Source: JAIBJN01 sp963830885
GTDB taxonomy: Bacteria > Actinomycetota > Thermoleophilia > Gaiellales > Gaiellaceae
Assembly: GCA_963830885.1 (NCBI GenBank)
Contig: CAWHOA010000003.1
Location: 224,118-288,117, forward strand
DNA length: 64,000 bases
Reading direction: 5' to 3'
Part shown: piece after piece, positions 1 to 7,572 of the stretch
Layout: each line of letters opens with the position of its first letter
Numbering within the stretch: position 1 is the stretch's first letter
Notes under the pieces: generated by a model
Told to the model about the DNA's origin: nothing
Database searches by the model: none
The model's input: only the letters and a program-made list of their open reading frames with translations
Program-made: the position numbers and the translations under genes

Positions 1-232
1 TCGAGGGACGGAGGAGCGCGACCCCGGCCACGAGGATGAGCGCCGCGCCGGTCGCGCGCACCTCGGCCAGCCGCAGCGCCGAGAGGCCCGCCGAGTCGAG
101 GACGACCTTGGCGATGACCGCGTTCAGCGACCAGAGGATGACCGCGGACCAGACGAGCGCGTAGCCGAGAGCCGGACGCGGAACTGGTCGCTTCGACTCG
201 AAAGCAGGCGGCGCGAAGGGTGCGTCGGCCAC
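1..232 (-). CDS. EamA/DMT-family transporter, N-terminal part (cut by window edge)
   Basis: Reading the reverse strand from a GTG at 232 gives an open frame that runs off the left edge (about 77 residues seen). After a short Pro-rich cytoplasmic tail it has two hydrophobic segments, with the EamA-style first helix GYALVWSAVILWSLNAVIAK. The family exports small metabolites across the plasma membrane with ten helices, so most of the protein lies outside the window. It is divergent from another EamA-type gene starting 57 bases away, which suggests a duplicated pair with a shared control region. The start codon is a guess because no clear ribosome site is visible. Confidence 0.6.
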   Translation of the reverse strand, partial: MADAPFAPPAFESKRPVPRPALGYALVWSAVILWSLNAVIAKVVLDSAGLSALRLAEVRATGAALILVAGVALLRPS

Positions 233-288
233 GGGCGCGCAAGATATCGACCCTGTCGGGGTGGCCGTCCCGCGTAGCGTTCCGCCGC

Positions 289-1257
289 ATGGGCTCTCGG
301 CCGGTTCTCATGGCTATGGGAGGCGCGACCTGCATCGCGTTCTCGGCGATCCTCGTCCTCCTCGCCGACGTCCCTCCCTCGACGGCCGCGTTCTACCGCT
401 GCGCCTACGCGTTGCCGCCGCTCCTCCTGCTCGCCTGGTGGGAGCGTCGTCGCTTCGGCCCGCTCGCGGAGCGAGCTCGCAATTTGGCGCTGGTCGGTGG
501 CGTCTTCTTCATGGCCGACCTCGTGTTCTGGCACCACGCGATCGCCGCGGTCGGCGCCGGACTGGCCACCGTGCTCGGGAACGTCCAGGTCGTCGTCGTC
601 GCGCTGGCCGCCTGGGCCTTCCTGAAGGAGAAGCCGGCAGCGCGCACGCTCGCGGCCGTGCCGGTGGTCCTTATAGGTGTCGTGCTCATCTCGGGCGTCC
701 TCGGCGCCGATCCGTACGGCTCCAACCCGGCGCTCGGCGTCCTCTTCGGTGTGCTGACGGCGATCACGTACGGCGCGTTCCTGCTCGTCCTGCGCGCCGG
801 CAGCACCGATCTCCGCCGTCCTGCTGGGCCGCTGTTCTGGGCGACGCTCTCGGCCGCCGTCGCGACCCTGCCCGTGGGCCTGGCCCTCGACGAGCTCGAG
901 CTGACGCCGACGTGGCCGGAGCACGGCTGGCTCGTGCTGCTCGCGCTGACCTCCCAGGTGGCCGGCTGGCTTCTGATCGCCGCCGCGCTCCCGCGCCTCC
1001 CCGCCGCGCTCACGTCGGTCACGCTGACGCTCCAGCCGGCGCTCTCGGTGGTCTTCGGCGTGATCATCCTGGACGAGGCGCCTTCCGAGATCCAGCTCGC
1101 CGGCGTGGCGGTGATCATCGCCGGCGTCGTCCTGGCGACGGCGGGCCGCCGCCGGCCGCCGTACACTGAGACCGAGCTGCGGGACGTGGCGCAGCCTGGT
1201 AGCGCGCCTGCTTTGGGAGCAGGAGGCCGCCGGTTCGAATCCGGCCGTCCCGACTGA
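289..1257 (+). CDS. EamA/DMT-family transporter reading into tRNA-Pro
   Basis: About 322 residues from the ATG at 289 (ATG 310 is an alternative; an upstream in-frame start at 220 would add a basic, unlikely leader). Roughly ten hydrophobic helices occur in two halves, as expected for a drug/metabolite exporter; the motif LTLQPALSVVFGVIILDE near the end is the typical EamA helix 9-10 region. The natural protein probably ends near residue 295 (VVLATAGRRR), but there is no stop codon before the tRNA-Pro gene on the same strand: the frame crosses the whole tRNA and ends at the TGA right after it. The last 25 residues are therefore tRNA sequence, and a 3' truncation or replacement is possible. 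Confidence 0.8.
   Translation: MGSRPVLMAMGGATCIAFSAILVLLADVPPSTAAFYRCAYALPPLLLLAWWERRRFGPLAERARNLALVGGVFFMADLVFWHHAIAAVGAGLATVLGNVQVVVVALAAWAFLKEKPAARTLAAVPVVLIGVVLISGVLGADPYGSNPALGVLFGVLTAITYGAFLLVLRAGSTDLRRPAGPLFWATLSAAVATLPVGLALDELELTPTWPEHGWLVLLALTSQVAGWLLIAAALPRLPAALTSVTLTLQPALSVVFGVIILDEAPSEIQLAGVAVIIAGVVLATAGRRRPPYTETELRDVAQPGSAPALGAGGRRFESGRPD
1180..1253 (+). tRNA. tRNA-Pro (anticodon TGG)
   Basis: A 74-nt cloverleaf: acceptor arms CGGGACG (1180-1186) and CGTCCCG (1246-1252) with discriminator A. The anticodon stem-loop is CCTGC-TTTGGGA-GCAGG and the T arm CCGG-TTCGAAT-CCGG. The CCA end is not encoded. It lies inside the open frame of the preceding transporter gene. Confidence 0.95.
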
Positions 1258-1259
1258 GG

Positions 1260-1283
1260 AAGCCCCTGGAAACCGGGGCTTTC
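1260..1283 (+). terminator. Probable intrinsic terminator after tRNA-Pro
   Basis: Stem AAGCCCC (1260-1266) pairs with GGGGCTT (1275-1281) around an 8-nt loop and is followed by TTTCC. It sits seven bases after the tRNA end, so it fits as the tRNA (and transporter) transcript end. Confidence 0.6.
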
Positions 1284-1490
1284 CTCCTTAGGAGGCCGAT
1301 CGTGAGGGTGGGCCGGGGAACACGCTGGGGAACACGCGCGCTCCGGTTGGCGTCCAGGCGGAGGGCTCGGCGCCGGGAGGGCGATTCGAGCGCGACCGGC
1401 CTCGTGGTCGAGTTCCTGCCGCTTGCATCGGGGCCAATCCCATAGCGCCTCTAGACTGTCGGTGCTGAGGGTTCTACGGGATTGGTCGTG

Positions 1491-4382
1491 ATGGCGCCGG
1501 CGAGTGTCCTTCCCACGGGCGGAACGACTATCTCGCTCCTGGAGCGCGAGGCCCAGGTCGCGGCTCTGCAGGCGCTGGCCGATGCGGCGCGGAGTGGCGG
1601 TGGGCGCTTGGCCGTGATCGAGGGGAGTGCGGGCATGGGCAAGACCCGTCTGCTCGCCGAGGGGCGGGCGATCGCCGGTGCGGCGGGGATGCGCGTGCTG
1701 GTGGCCCGCGGCGGCGAGTTCGAGGGTGAGTTTGCCTTCGGGATTGTTCGTCAGCTGTTCGAGTCGCTGCTTGCGTCCGCTTCTCCGGATCTTCGCGCGG
1801 AGCTGCTCTCGGGGCCTGCGGCGCTCGTGGAGCCGCTCTTTGGAGGCTCGCCGCTCCGCGTTTCACAGGACGTGCCCGCGGAGGGCTCGTTCGCGATCCT
1901 GCACGGCCTCTACTGGCTGGCGGCCAACGTGGCCTTTGAGCAGCCGACGCTGTTTGCGATCGACGACCTGCACTGGGCGGACACGCCTTCCCTGCGCTGG
2001 CTTCTCTACTTGACGCGTAGGCTGGAGGGGGTGCCGCTCCTCGTCGTTGCGGGGACGCGGCGGCCGGAGGGGGAGGGGCACGATCCGACGCTTGTTGCGG
2101 AGTTGATCGCCGATTCGGAGGTTGTCGCGATTCGCCCCGAGCCGCTTGGGCGTGCCTCGATCGTGGTGCTGGCGCGCGAGCTGTACGGTCTGGAGCCGGA
2201 CGAGGCCTTCTGCGCCGCGCTCGAGACGGCGACCGGCGGGAATCCGCTTTTCGTCGGCGCGGTGCTCGACGCGGTCGCACGGGAGGGAGCCAGCCCGACT
2301 GGCGAGCAGGTGCCCCGTCTGCTCGAGCTCGGTGTGCAGGGTGTTTCTCGGGCGGTCGGGCTTCGCCTCGCGCGCCTGCCGGCGGAGGCGCTCGCCCTCC
2401 TGCGCGCCGGCTCGATCCTCGGGGACGGGACGGAGCTGCGCCAGGCGGCCGAGCTCGCCGGCGTGGAAGCAGGCGAGCTTGGTGCGGCCGCCGCCGCGCT
2501 CGTTCGGCTCGACCTCCTGCGGCGGGAGGATCCGCTCGAGTTCTTCCACCCGGTCGTTCGCACCGCCGTCTACGAGACCCTCGATGTGGTCGAACGAGAC
2601 AATGCGCACCGCTCGGCCGCTGAGCTGCTGCTCCAGGCCGGCGCGCTGCCGGAGAGTGCGGCGGGGCACTTCCTCCGCGTCGCCCCACAGGCCGAGTCGT
2701 TTGTGGTCTCGACGCTCCGCCAAGCGGCCGAGCGTGCGCTTGCCCAGGGCGCGGCCGAGGCCGCGGTCGGTTATCTCACCCGCGCGCTCGCGGAGCAGGT
2801 GGATCCGGCTGTGCGGGGGGAGGTGCTGGTCGAGCTCGGCTTGGCGGAGCGGCGGACGAACGGCCCGGCCGCGGCCGACCACCTGCGCGCCGGTCTCGAG
2901 CTCCTCGCCGACCCGACGCGGCGCTGCGCCGTCGCGCTCGAGCTCGGCCGCGCGCTCTGGTTCACGAACCGGATCGGAGATGCCGTTGCGGTCTTCGAGG
3001 TAGCGCTCGATGAGGTCGACCGGGAGGAAGATCCGGACCTCTACGAGCTGCTCGTTGCGGAGCTGATCAGCTCGGCGTGGTGGAACGCGCAGACCTATCC
3101 GATCGCCGAGGCAGCAATCGGCGAGCTCGACCTGGATGCGCTCCACGGCGGCCGCGGCAGCGAGATCCTGCTGGCGACGATCGCGCACCACGAGTCCCGG
3201 CTGGGGCTGCGCCGCGAGCACGGGATCGAGCTTGCCCGGCGCGCGCTCGCGCCCGGCAACCTGCTCGTGAGCGGCTCGATCGCGTTCTTTTACGCGGTCG
3301 TGACGTTATTCCGGGCCGGGTCGCTGGACGAAGCGGTCTCCATCCTCAACGAGGCCGTCGCTCAGGCTCGCCGACGCGGCGACATCCTCAACGTCGCGTA
3401 CATGCTGATGTGGCGCGGCAAGTGTCAGACCCGACGCGGCGATCTTCGCGCGGCGGTCGCGGATCTGAGGGAGGCGCTCGACCTCGGCGTCGCGCACGGC
3501 ATGCGCGTCGCCTGGCCGCACAACATCGGGTTCCTGGCGCATGCGCTCCTGGAGCAGGGCGACGCGGACGAGGCTACGCGTGTCATCGACCAGGGTGACT
3601 TCCCGGAGCAGCTCCCCGTCGACGCGGTCGACCTCGTCTGGTTTCGGCTCATCCGCGGCCGTCTGCGCATCGAGACCGGAAGCCCCGAGCGGGGAGTCGC
3701 CGAGCTGCTCCAGGTCGGCAAGACCGTTCGGCTCGTCCCCCTGGATAATCCAAGCAGCGTCCCGTGGCGCAGCTGGGCGGCCGAAGGCCTTCGACTGCTC
3801 GACCGAAACGACGAAGCGCGCGCGCTCGCCGAGGAAGAGCTCGCGATCGCTCGACGCTGGGGCGACCCGCATACCATCGGCGCCTCCCTGCGCGTGCTCG
3901 GCCTCGTCGAGGGCGGCAAGGAAGGGCTCGGGCGGCTCCAGGAGGCGGTCGAGGTGCTCGCCGGCTCGGAAGCCCGGCTCGAACACGCACACGCCCTCGT
4001 CGACCTCGGCGCAGCCCTCCGCCGCGCCAACCAACGAACCGAAGCACGCGAGCGGCTCCGAGAGGGCGTCGACCTCGCCCGCAAGGTCGGCGCGTTCGGG
4101 CTCGCCGAACGGGCGAACGAAGAGATCGCCGCCACCGGCGCGAGACCGCGAAAGGTCCTCCAGACCGGGCTCGACGCCCTCACCGCAAGCGAACGGCGCG
4201 TCGCGCAACTCGCCGCCGAGGGCATGAGCAACAAGGAGATCGCACAAACACTCTTCATCACGATCAAGACCGTCGAGGTGCACCTGAGCCACGCCTACCG
4301 CAAGCTCGAGATCAACTCCCGCACGCAGCTCGACAAAGCCCTCCTGACCCCCGCACCAATCCCGACGCCCGCCTCCACCTAG
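1491..4382 (+). CDS. Large ATP-binding LuxR-family (LAL/MalT-like) transcriptional regulator
   Basis: About 963 residues from ATG 1491 (in-frame TTG 1482 and GTG 1488 are alternatives). The order is: N-terminal AAA/NACHT-like ATPase with Walker A GSAGMGKT (about residue 50) and the Walker B-like LFAIDDLHWAD (about 155), a long helical TPR-like middle, and a C-terminal LuxR HTH (about 890-950: LTASERRVAQLAAEGMSNKE and IKTVEVHLSHAYRKL). Such proteins sense a ligand through the repeats, use ATP as a switch and activate transcription. It stands alone, 178 bases before a RidA gene on the same strand. The target genes cannot be read from the sequence. The interval 4383-4560 shows no other gene. Confidence 0.9.
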   Translation: MAPASVLPTGGTTISLLEREAQVAALQALADAARSGGGRLAVIEGSAGMGKTRLLAEGRAIAGAAGMRVLVARGGEFEGEFAFGIVRQLFESLLASASPDLRAELLSGPAALVEPLFGGSPLRVSQDVPAEGSFAILHGLYWLAANVAFEQPTLFAIDDLHWADTPSLRWLLYLTRRLEGVPLLVVAGTRRPEGEGHDPTLVAELIADSEVVAIRPEPLGRASIVVLARELYGLEPDEAFCAALETATGGNPLFVGAVLDAVAREGASPTGEQVPRLLELGVQGVSRAVGLRLARLPAEALALLRAGSILGDGTELRQAAELAGVEAGELGAAAAALVRLDLLRREDPLEFFHPVVRTAVYETLDVVERDNAHRSAAELLLQAGALPESAAGHFLRVAPQAESFVVSTLRQAAERALAQGAAEAAVGYLTRALAEQVDPAVRGEVLVELGLAERRTNGPAAADHLRAGLELLADPTRRCAVALELGRALWFTNRIGDAVAVFEVALDEVDREEDPDLYELLVAELISSAWWNAQTYPIAEAAIGELDLDALHGGRGSEILLATIAHHESRLGLRREHGIELARRALAPGNLLVSGSIAFFYAVVTLFRAGSLDEAVSILNEAVAQARRRGDILNVAYMLMWRGKCQTRRGDLRAAVADLREALDLGVAHGMRVAWPHNIGFLAHALLEQGDADEATRVIDQGDFPEQLPVDAVDLVWFRLIRGRLRIETGSPERGVAELLQVGKTVRLVPLDNPSSVPWRSWAAEGLRLLDRNDEARALAEEELAIARRWGDPHTIGASLRVLGLVEGGKEGLGRLQEAVEVLAGSEARLEHAHALVDLGAALRRANQRTEARERLREGVDLARKVGAFGLAERANEEIAATGARPRKVLQTGLDALTASERRVAQLAAEGMSNKEIAQTLFITIKTVEVHLSHAYRKLEINSRTQLDKALLTPAPIPTPAST

Positions 4383-4560
4383 TCGCCATCCGGCCGCCGC
4401 GTCGGGCCGCGGAAGAACATCAGGGGCGAGGTGGGGGTCACCTCCAATGCGAATCCGCTCCTCCGGCACGCAAAGTCAGGTCTATGCGAACCGGTGGCCG
4501 TACCCACGAAGCGACGCACCAATAGTCACCTAACCAACTGGGTGAGGAGGGATCTCAGTA

Positions 4561-4947
4561 ATGGAACGAACAGCGGTCAACCCTTGGTCGTGGTCGGTGA
4601 AGCTCGGCTTCGATCAAGCGCAACTCATCGAAGGGCACCAGCGGCTTCTCGTTTGCAGCGGACAAGACGCGGTGGACGCCGACGGTAACCCCCAGCATCC
4701 GGGCGACATGGCCGCGCAACTCGAACTAGCCCTCGACAACCTGGAGGCCGTCCTGGCCGCCGCCGACATGACCCTCGCCAACGTCGTCCGGCTCAACGCG
4801 TACACCACCGACATCGGCGAGCTGTTCAAGCACAACGCACGCCTTATGGACCGCTTCGGGAACTCGCGCTATGCGACCACGGTGCTCGGCGTCGCGCAAC
4901 TACCAGCACAGCTCCAAGTCATGCTGGAGGCAACCGCGGTTGACTGA
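4561..4947 (+). CDS. RidA/YjgF/YER057c/UK114-family protein
   Basis: 128 residues, the full length of the family. The region VVRLNAYTTDI and the C-terminal QLQVMLEATAVD match the conserved RidA core. RidA proteins are trimeric deaminases that hydrolyse reactive enamine/imine intermediates; many relatives act on other small substrates, so the exact reaction is open. The ATG has a strong ribosome site (GAGGAGGG, about 8 bases upstream). It is convergent with the reverse-strand genes that follow and overlaps the small frame 4919-5191 by 29 bases. Confidence 0.88.
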   Translation: MERTAVNPWSWSVKLGFDQAQLIEGHQRLLVCSGQDAVDADGNPQHPGDMAAQLELALDNLEAVLAAADMTLANVVRLNAYTTDIGELFKHNARLMDRFGNSRYATTVLGVAQLPAQLQVMLEATAVD

Positions 4948-5191
4948 CCCGCAGACATCCCCTCACCAGACGTGCAAAAGGGTTCCGATCTTCTCTCCCT
5001 CCGTCGTCGAGGAACGTCAGGTCGTGCGGGCGGAGGCGCTCCGGGTCGGTGAGGAAGTCGAGCTCCTGCTCGAGATCCCTTTGGTACTCCTTGAGCCGAG
5101 GGAGCATCGCCTCGCGGTCGAACCGGCGGCGGCCGAAAGCTCCGGCCGTATCGACTCCTCGCGCGGATAGCCCGGCGAACTCGCAGCTCAC
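4919..5191 (-). CDS. Small hypothetical protein, translationally coupled (doubtful)
   Basis: A 90-residue frame whose GTG start overlaps the stop of the upstream saccharopine-dehydrogenase-like gene as GTGA, a classic coupling arrangement. The sequence is charged, with a helical stretch MLPRLKEYQRDLEQELDFL, and has no domain I recognise. It overlaps the convergent RidA gene by 29 bases at its 3' end. It could be a real downstream partner or chance; the coupling is the only positive argument. Confidence 0.3.
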   Translation of the reverse strand: MSCEFAGLSARGVDTAGAFGRRRFDREAMLPRLKEYQRDLEQELDFLTDPERLRPHDLTFLDDGGREDRNPFARLVRGCLRVSQPRLPPA

Positions 5192-6246
5192 GAACGAGAC
5201 GCCTCTTGGACGCGGACGTAGCCGTCGTCTTTCATGGCGTGAAGGAACTCACTGGCGTCGAAGATCTCGCCGGCCGTGCCGAGCCCGTTACGTCGGTAGC
5301 GGCCCTCGAGTAGCCGCTCGACGGCCTCGACGACGATTGGCGCAGTCACCGCGTAGATGTCCTTGCCGTGAACGGCAAGACGACGCGTCTCGTCGCCTCG
5401 GCGAACGACGACGTCGAGGCAGAAGACCTGCGCTGATCGACCCTCGGCGTCGGCGGCCTGTGGCGGCGGCGTGTCCGGGTTCGTCAGATCGCGAACCGGT
5501 GCCAGATTGAGGAACGCGTCGATGTTGTTCTTCGCTAGGTGACGCGCGATCGTGATGACGTCGACGGTCGTAAGCTCGCCGACGACTTCCTGTCGTCCGA
5601 ACGGCGGCGGGAAGTCCCAATGCCCGGTCGGGATCGGGTCGTCGGGGGCACGAATGTGCAGTTTGCCGTCGACGAAGGCGATACGCCGACCGGCGCGACG
5701 CTCGCCGGCCAAGCGCGTCCCGCGCGTCGGCTGCCAACCGTCGAGCGCAACCGCCAATGTCACGTCCTCGACAGCGTCCCAAGCGCCGGCCAAGGTCGTC
5801 GCCGCCAGGTCGCCGAGCGCACCGAAGAAGCCAAAGGCCGGGAGCACGACATGGCTCGCGCCACGGAAGGGCTCCTCGAACCGCTCGAACGTCTCCAAGG
5901 CGACGAGGATCTCCCCGGTCACGTCGATGTAGTGCACCTGCGCGCGCGCGGCTGCGTCGATTAGGGCCGGCGCCGACTCGGCGAATGGCCCGGCGCAGTT
6001 GACCACAACTGGACAACCGTCGATAGCCCGGTCGAGCGAGCCCGGGTCGTCGACGACCGCCACGTGGAACTCCGAAGCCCCGACATCAGCCGCGGCCACT
6101 TCGACCTTGCTGGCGTCGCGTCCTGAGAGCACAGGTCGTAGATCCCGTTTGACCAGTTCGGCGGCGACGAACTTCGCCGTGTGACCGTAGGCGCCGTAGA
6201 CGGCGACGCGCGCGCTTGGTGCAGGTTGCTGCTGTGACGCTTCCAT
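5188..6246 (-). CDS. Saccharopine dehydrogenase-like NAD(P)-binding enoyl reductase/oxidoreductase
   Basis: 352 residues. The N-terminus has a Rossmann nucleotide-binding motif VAVYGAYGHTAKFVAAEL, followed by the family stretch CPVVVNCAGPFAESAPALIDAA and VHYIDVTGE, as in the saccharopine-dehydrogenase-like / trans-acting enoyl reductase family. Members reduce or oxidise a C=C or C-N bond with NAD(P)H; the substrate here is unknown. The start ATG at 6246 is preceded by GGAGGGTTTCC. It heads a short reverse-strand unit with the 90-residue frame. The interval to 6469 is non-coding. Confidence 0.8.
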   Translation of the reverse strand: MEASQQQPAPSARVAVYGAYGHTAKFVAAELVKRDLRPVLSGRDASKVEVAAADVGASEFHVAVVDDPGSLDRAIDGCPVVVNCAGPFAESAPALIDAAARAQVHYIDVTGEILVALETFERFEEPFRGASHVVLPAFGFFGALGDLAATTLAGAWDAVEDVTLAVALDGWQPTRGTRLAGERRAGRRIAFVDGKLHIRAPDDPIPTGHWDFPPPFGRQEVVGELTTVDVITIARHLAKNNIDAFLNLAPVRDLTNPDTPPPQAADAEGRSAQVFCLDVVVRRGDETRRLAVHGKDIYAVTAPIVVEAVERLLEGRYRRNGLGTAGEIFDASEFLHAMKDDGYVRVQEASRS

Positions 6247-6468
6247 GGAAACCCTCCGTTCTTCGCTCTCGTGAAACGGCCCGATACCTACTCCAGTGGC
6301 TCAGTTCGACTGGGCGCAGCGATGGTGTGAGAGAGAGATCCCCACCGCCAGAGATTCAGACAGAACCGATGATGGCCATGGGCGAGGCTCGACAGCGGTC
6401 CGTGACGCCATCACTCGGCACGGGCGCTACCCGGGCGGGGGACGGATCCGCAGCGTGATCGACTTCGG

Positions 6469-7572
6469 TTGGCCCAGGCCCCGGCACGTTGCTGGTTGAC
6501 GTGTCCGCCGCTCTCTGCGAGCATCGCTGTAGTCGAAGGGGGTCTGACAATCACTAGACGGGGTCTAGCACGTACCACCTCTGCAGCGTTCGTTGCCGGG
6601 GGACTGCTCTTTGCCGGGCTCGGAGGAGCCGGCGCCGCCGCCGCGGAGGACTCTCCCTGCCCGCCGCCGTCCGGTCGGCAGCTCTGCGTGAGCGTGACGC
6701 ACACGCCCCTCGATGTTTCGGCGGCCACTGCGGCCGGCCAGACGTTCGTCTCGTACACGGTGACCCTTCGAAACGTCGGCACAAGCGAGCTCACCCAGAC
6801 GGCGGTGGCGGCGTGTCTGGTGAGCGGATCCGGAAGCAGCAGCGATTGCGGCGCGCCTCCACCGGGTGCCTCCTTTTATTCGGCGGTCGCGAGTGCAGGC
6901 AACTGCACGATCGCCGGAGCAACGGCGCGATGTCTGATCGGGAAGCTATCGAGCGGCGGCGTGGCGACGGTCGACCTCGTCTCCCGCGCGCCGACCCAGG
7001 CCGGGGCGTTCCGGAACGTGGTCTCCGTCTCCGTCAAGGAGCGGGGGAGTGACGCACCAGGCAGCGACCCGCAGGCGGACACGATCACCGTCTCCGAGCC
7101 AGTGACGGCCCTCGCCTTCGGCGGCCCAACGGCGAGCACCTTCGTGCCGGCGGGGATCGCCACGCAGTTGCTTGCCGCGGACGAAGGTCAGAGCGGGCAG
7201 TCGAAGATTCCGTCGCAGCACGGCGACCTGACCGCTGGGCTCGCGATCACGGACGATCCGCCGTTCGTCTGTCCGGAGGACGAGATCTGCCGGGGCGGCG
7301 GCTGGGTGAACGCCACGATTCCCGGCACCTTCGACGCCTTGCAGTTCCTGCTGCACTGGCCCGACGAGTTCGTGCCGGCGAAGCAGACGGAGAAGAACTT
7401 CGTGCTCTTCTACCTCGCCTGCGACACGTGCGAACTCGAGATCATCAGCGACCGCTGCAGCTCCGCGACGCCTTCCGCAAGCGAGCGGCCCTGCCTCTGG
7501 AACCTCCGTGACCTGGGGCGCAACGGGTTCGACGCGACTCTCATCTCCTCGCACAACGGGAAGATGCACTAG
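6469..7572 (+). CDS. Secreted protein with DUF11/CARDB-like beta-sandwich
   Basis: The frame is open from a TTG at 6469, but the start is uncertain: no ATG/GTG lies before the basic-hydrophobic export signal (ITRRGLARTTSAAFVAGGLLFAGLGGAGAAAAE, residues about 27-60; only part need be retained). After cleavage comes a cysteine-rich domain with the DUF11-like phrase FVSYTVTLRNVGTSELTQT, then a C-terminal part with several Cys pairs (LACDTCELEI). The protein is probably extracellular and disulphide-bonded; function unknown. Its stop overlaps by four bases (CTAG) with the stop of the convergent cyclase gene. Confidence 0.65.
   Translation: MAQAPARCWLTCPPLSASIAVVEGGLTITRRGLARTTSAAFVAGGLLFAGLGGAGAAAAEDSPCPPPSGRQLCVSVTHTPLDVSAATAAGQTFVSYTVTLRNVGTSELTQTAVAACLVSGSGSSSDCGAPPPGASFYSAVASAGNCTIAGATARCLIGKLSSGGVATVDLVSRAPTQAGAFRNVVSVSVKERGSDAPGSDPQADTITVSEPVTALAFGGPTASTFVPAGIATQLLAADEGQSGQSKIPSQHGDLTAGLAITDDPPFVCPEDEICRGGGWVNATIPGTFDALQFLLHWPDEFVPAKQTEKNFVLFYLACDTCELEIISDRCSSATPSASERPCLWNLRDLGRNGFDATLISSHNGKMH

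Noticed and set aside
7569..7572. Overlap of convergent stops as a sign of error
   Set aside because: Four-base CTAG overlaps between convergent genes are frequent in such dense genomes and both frames are sound.
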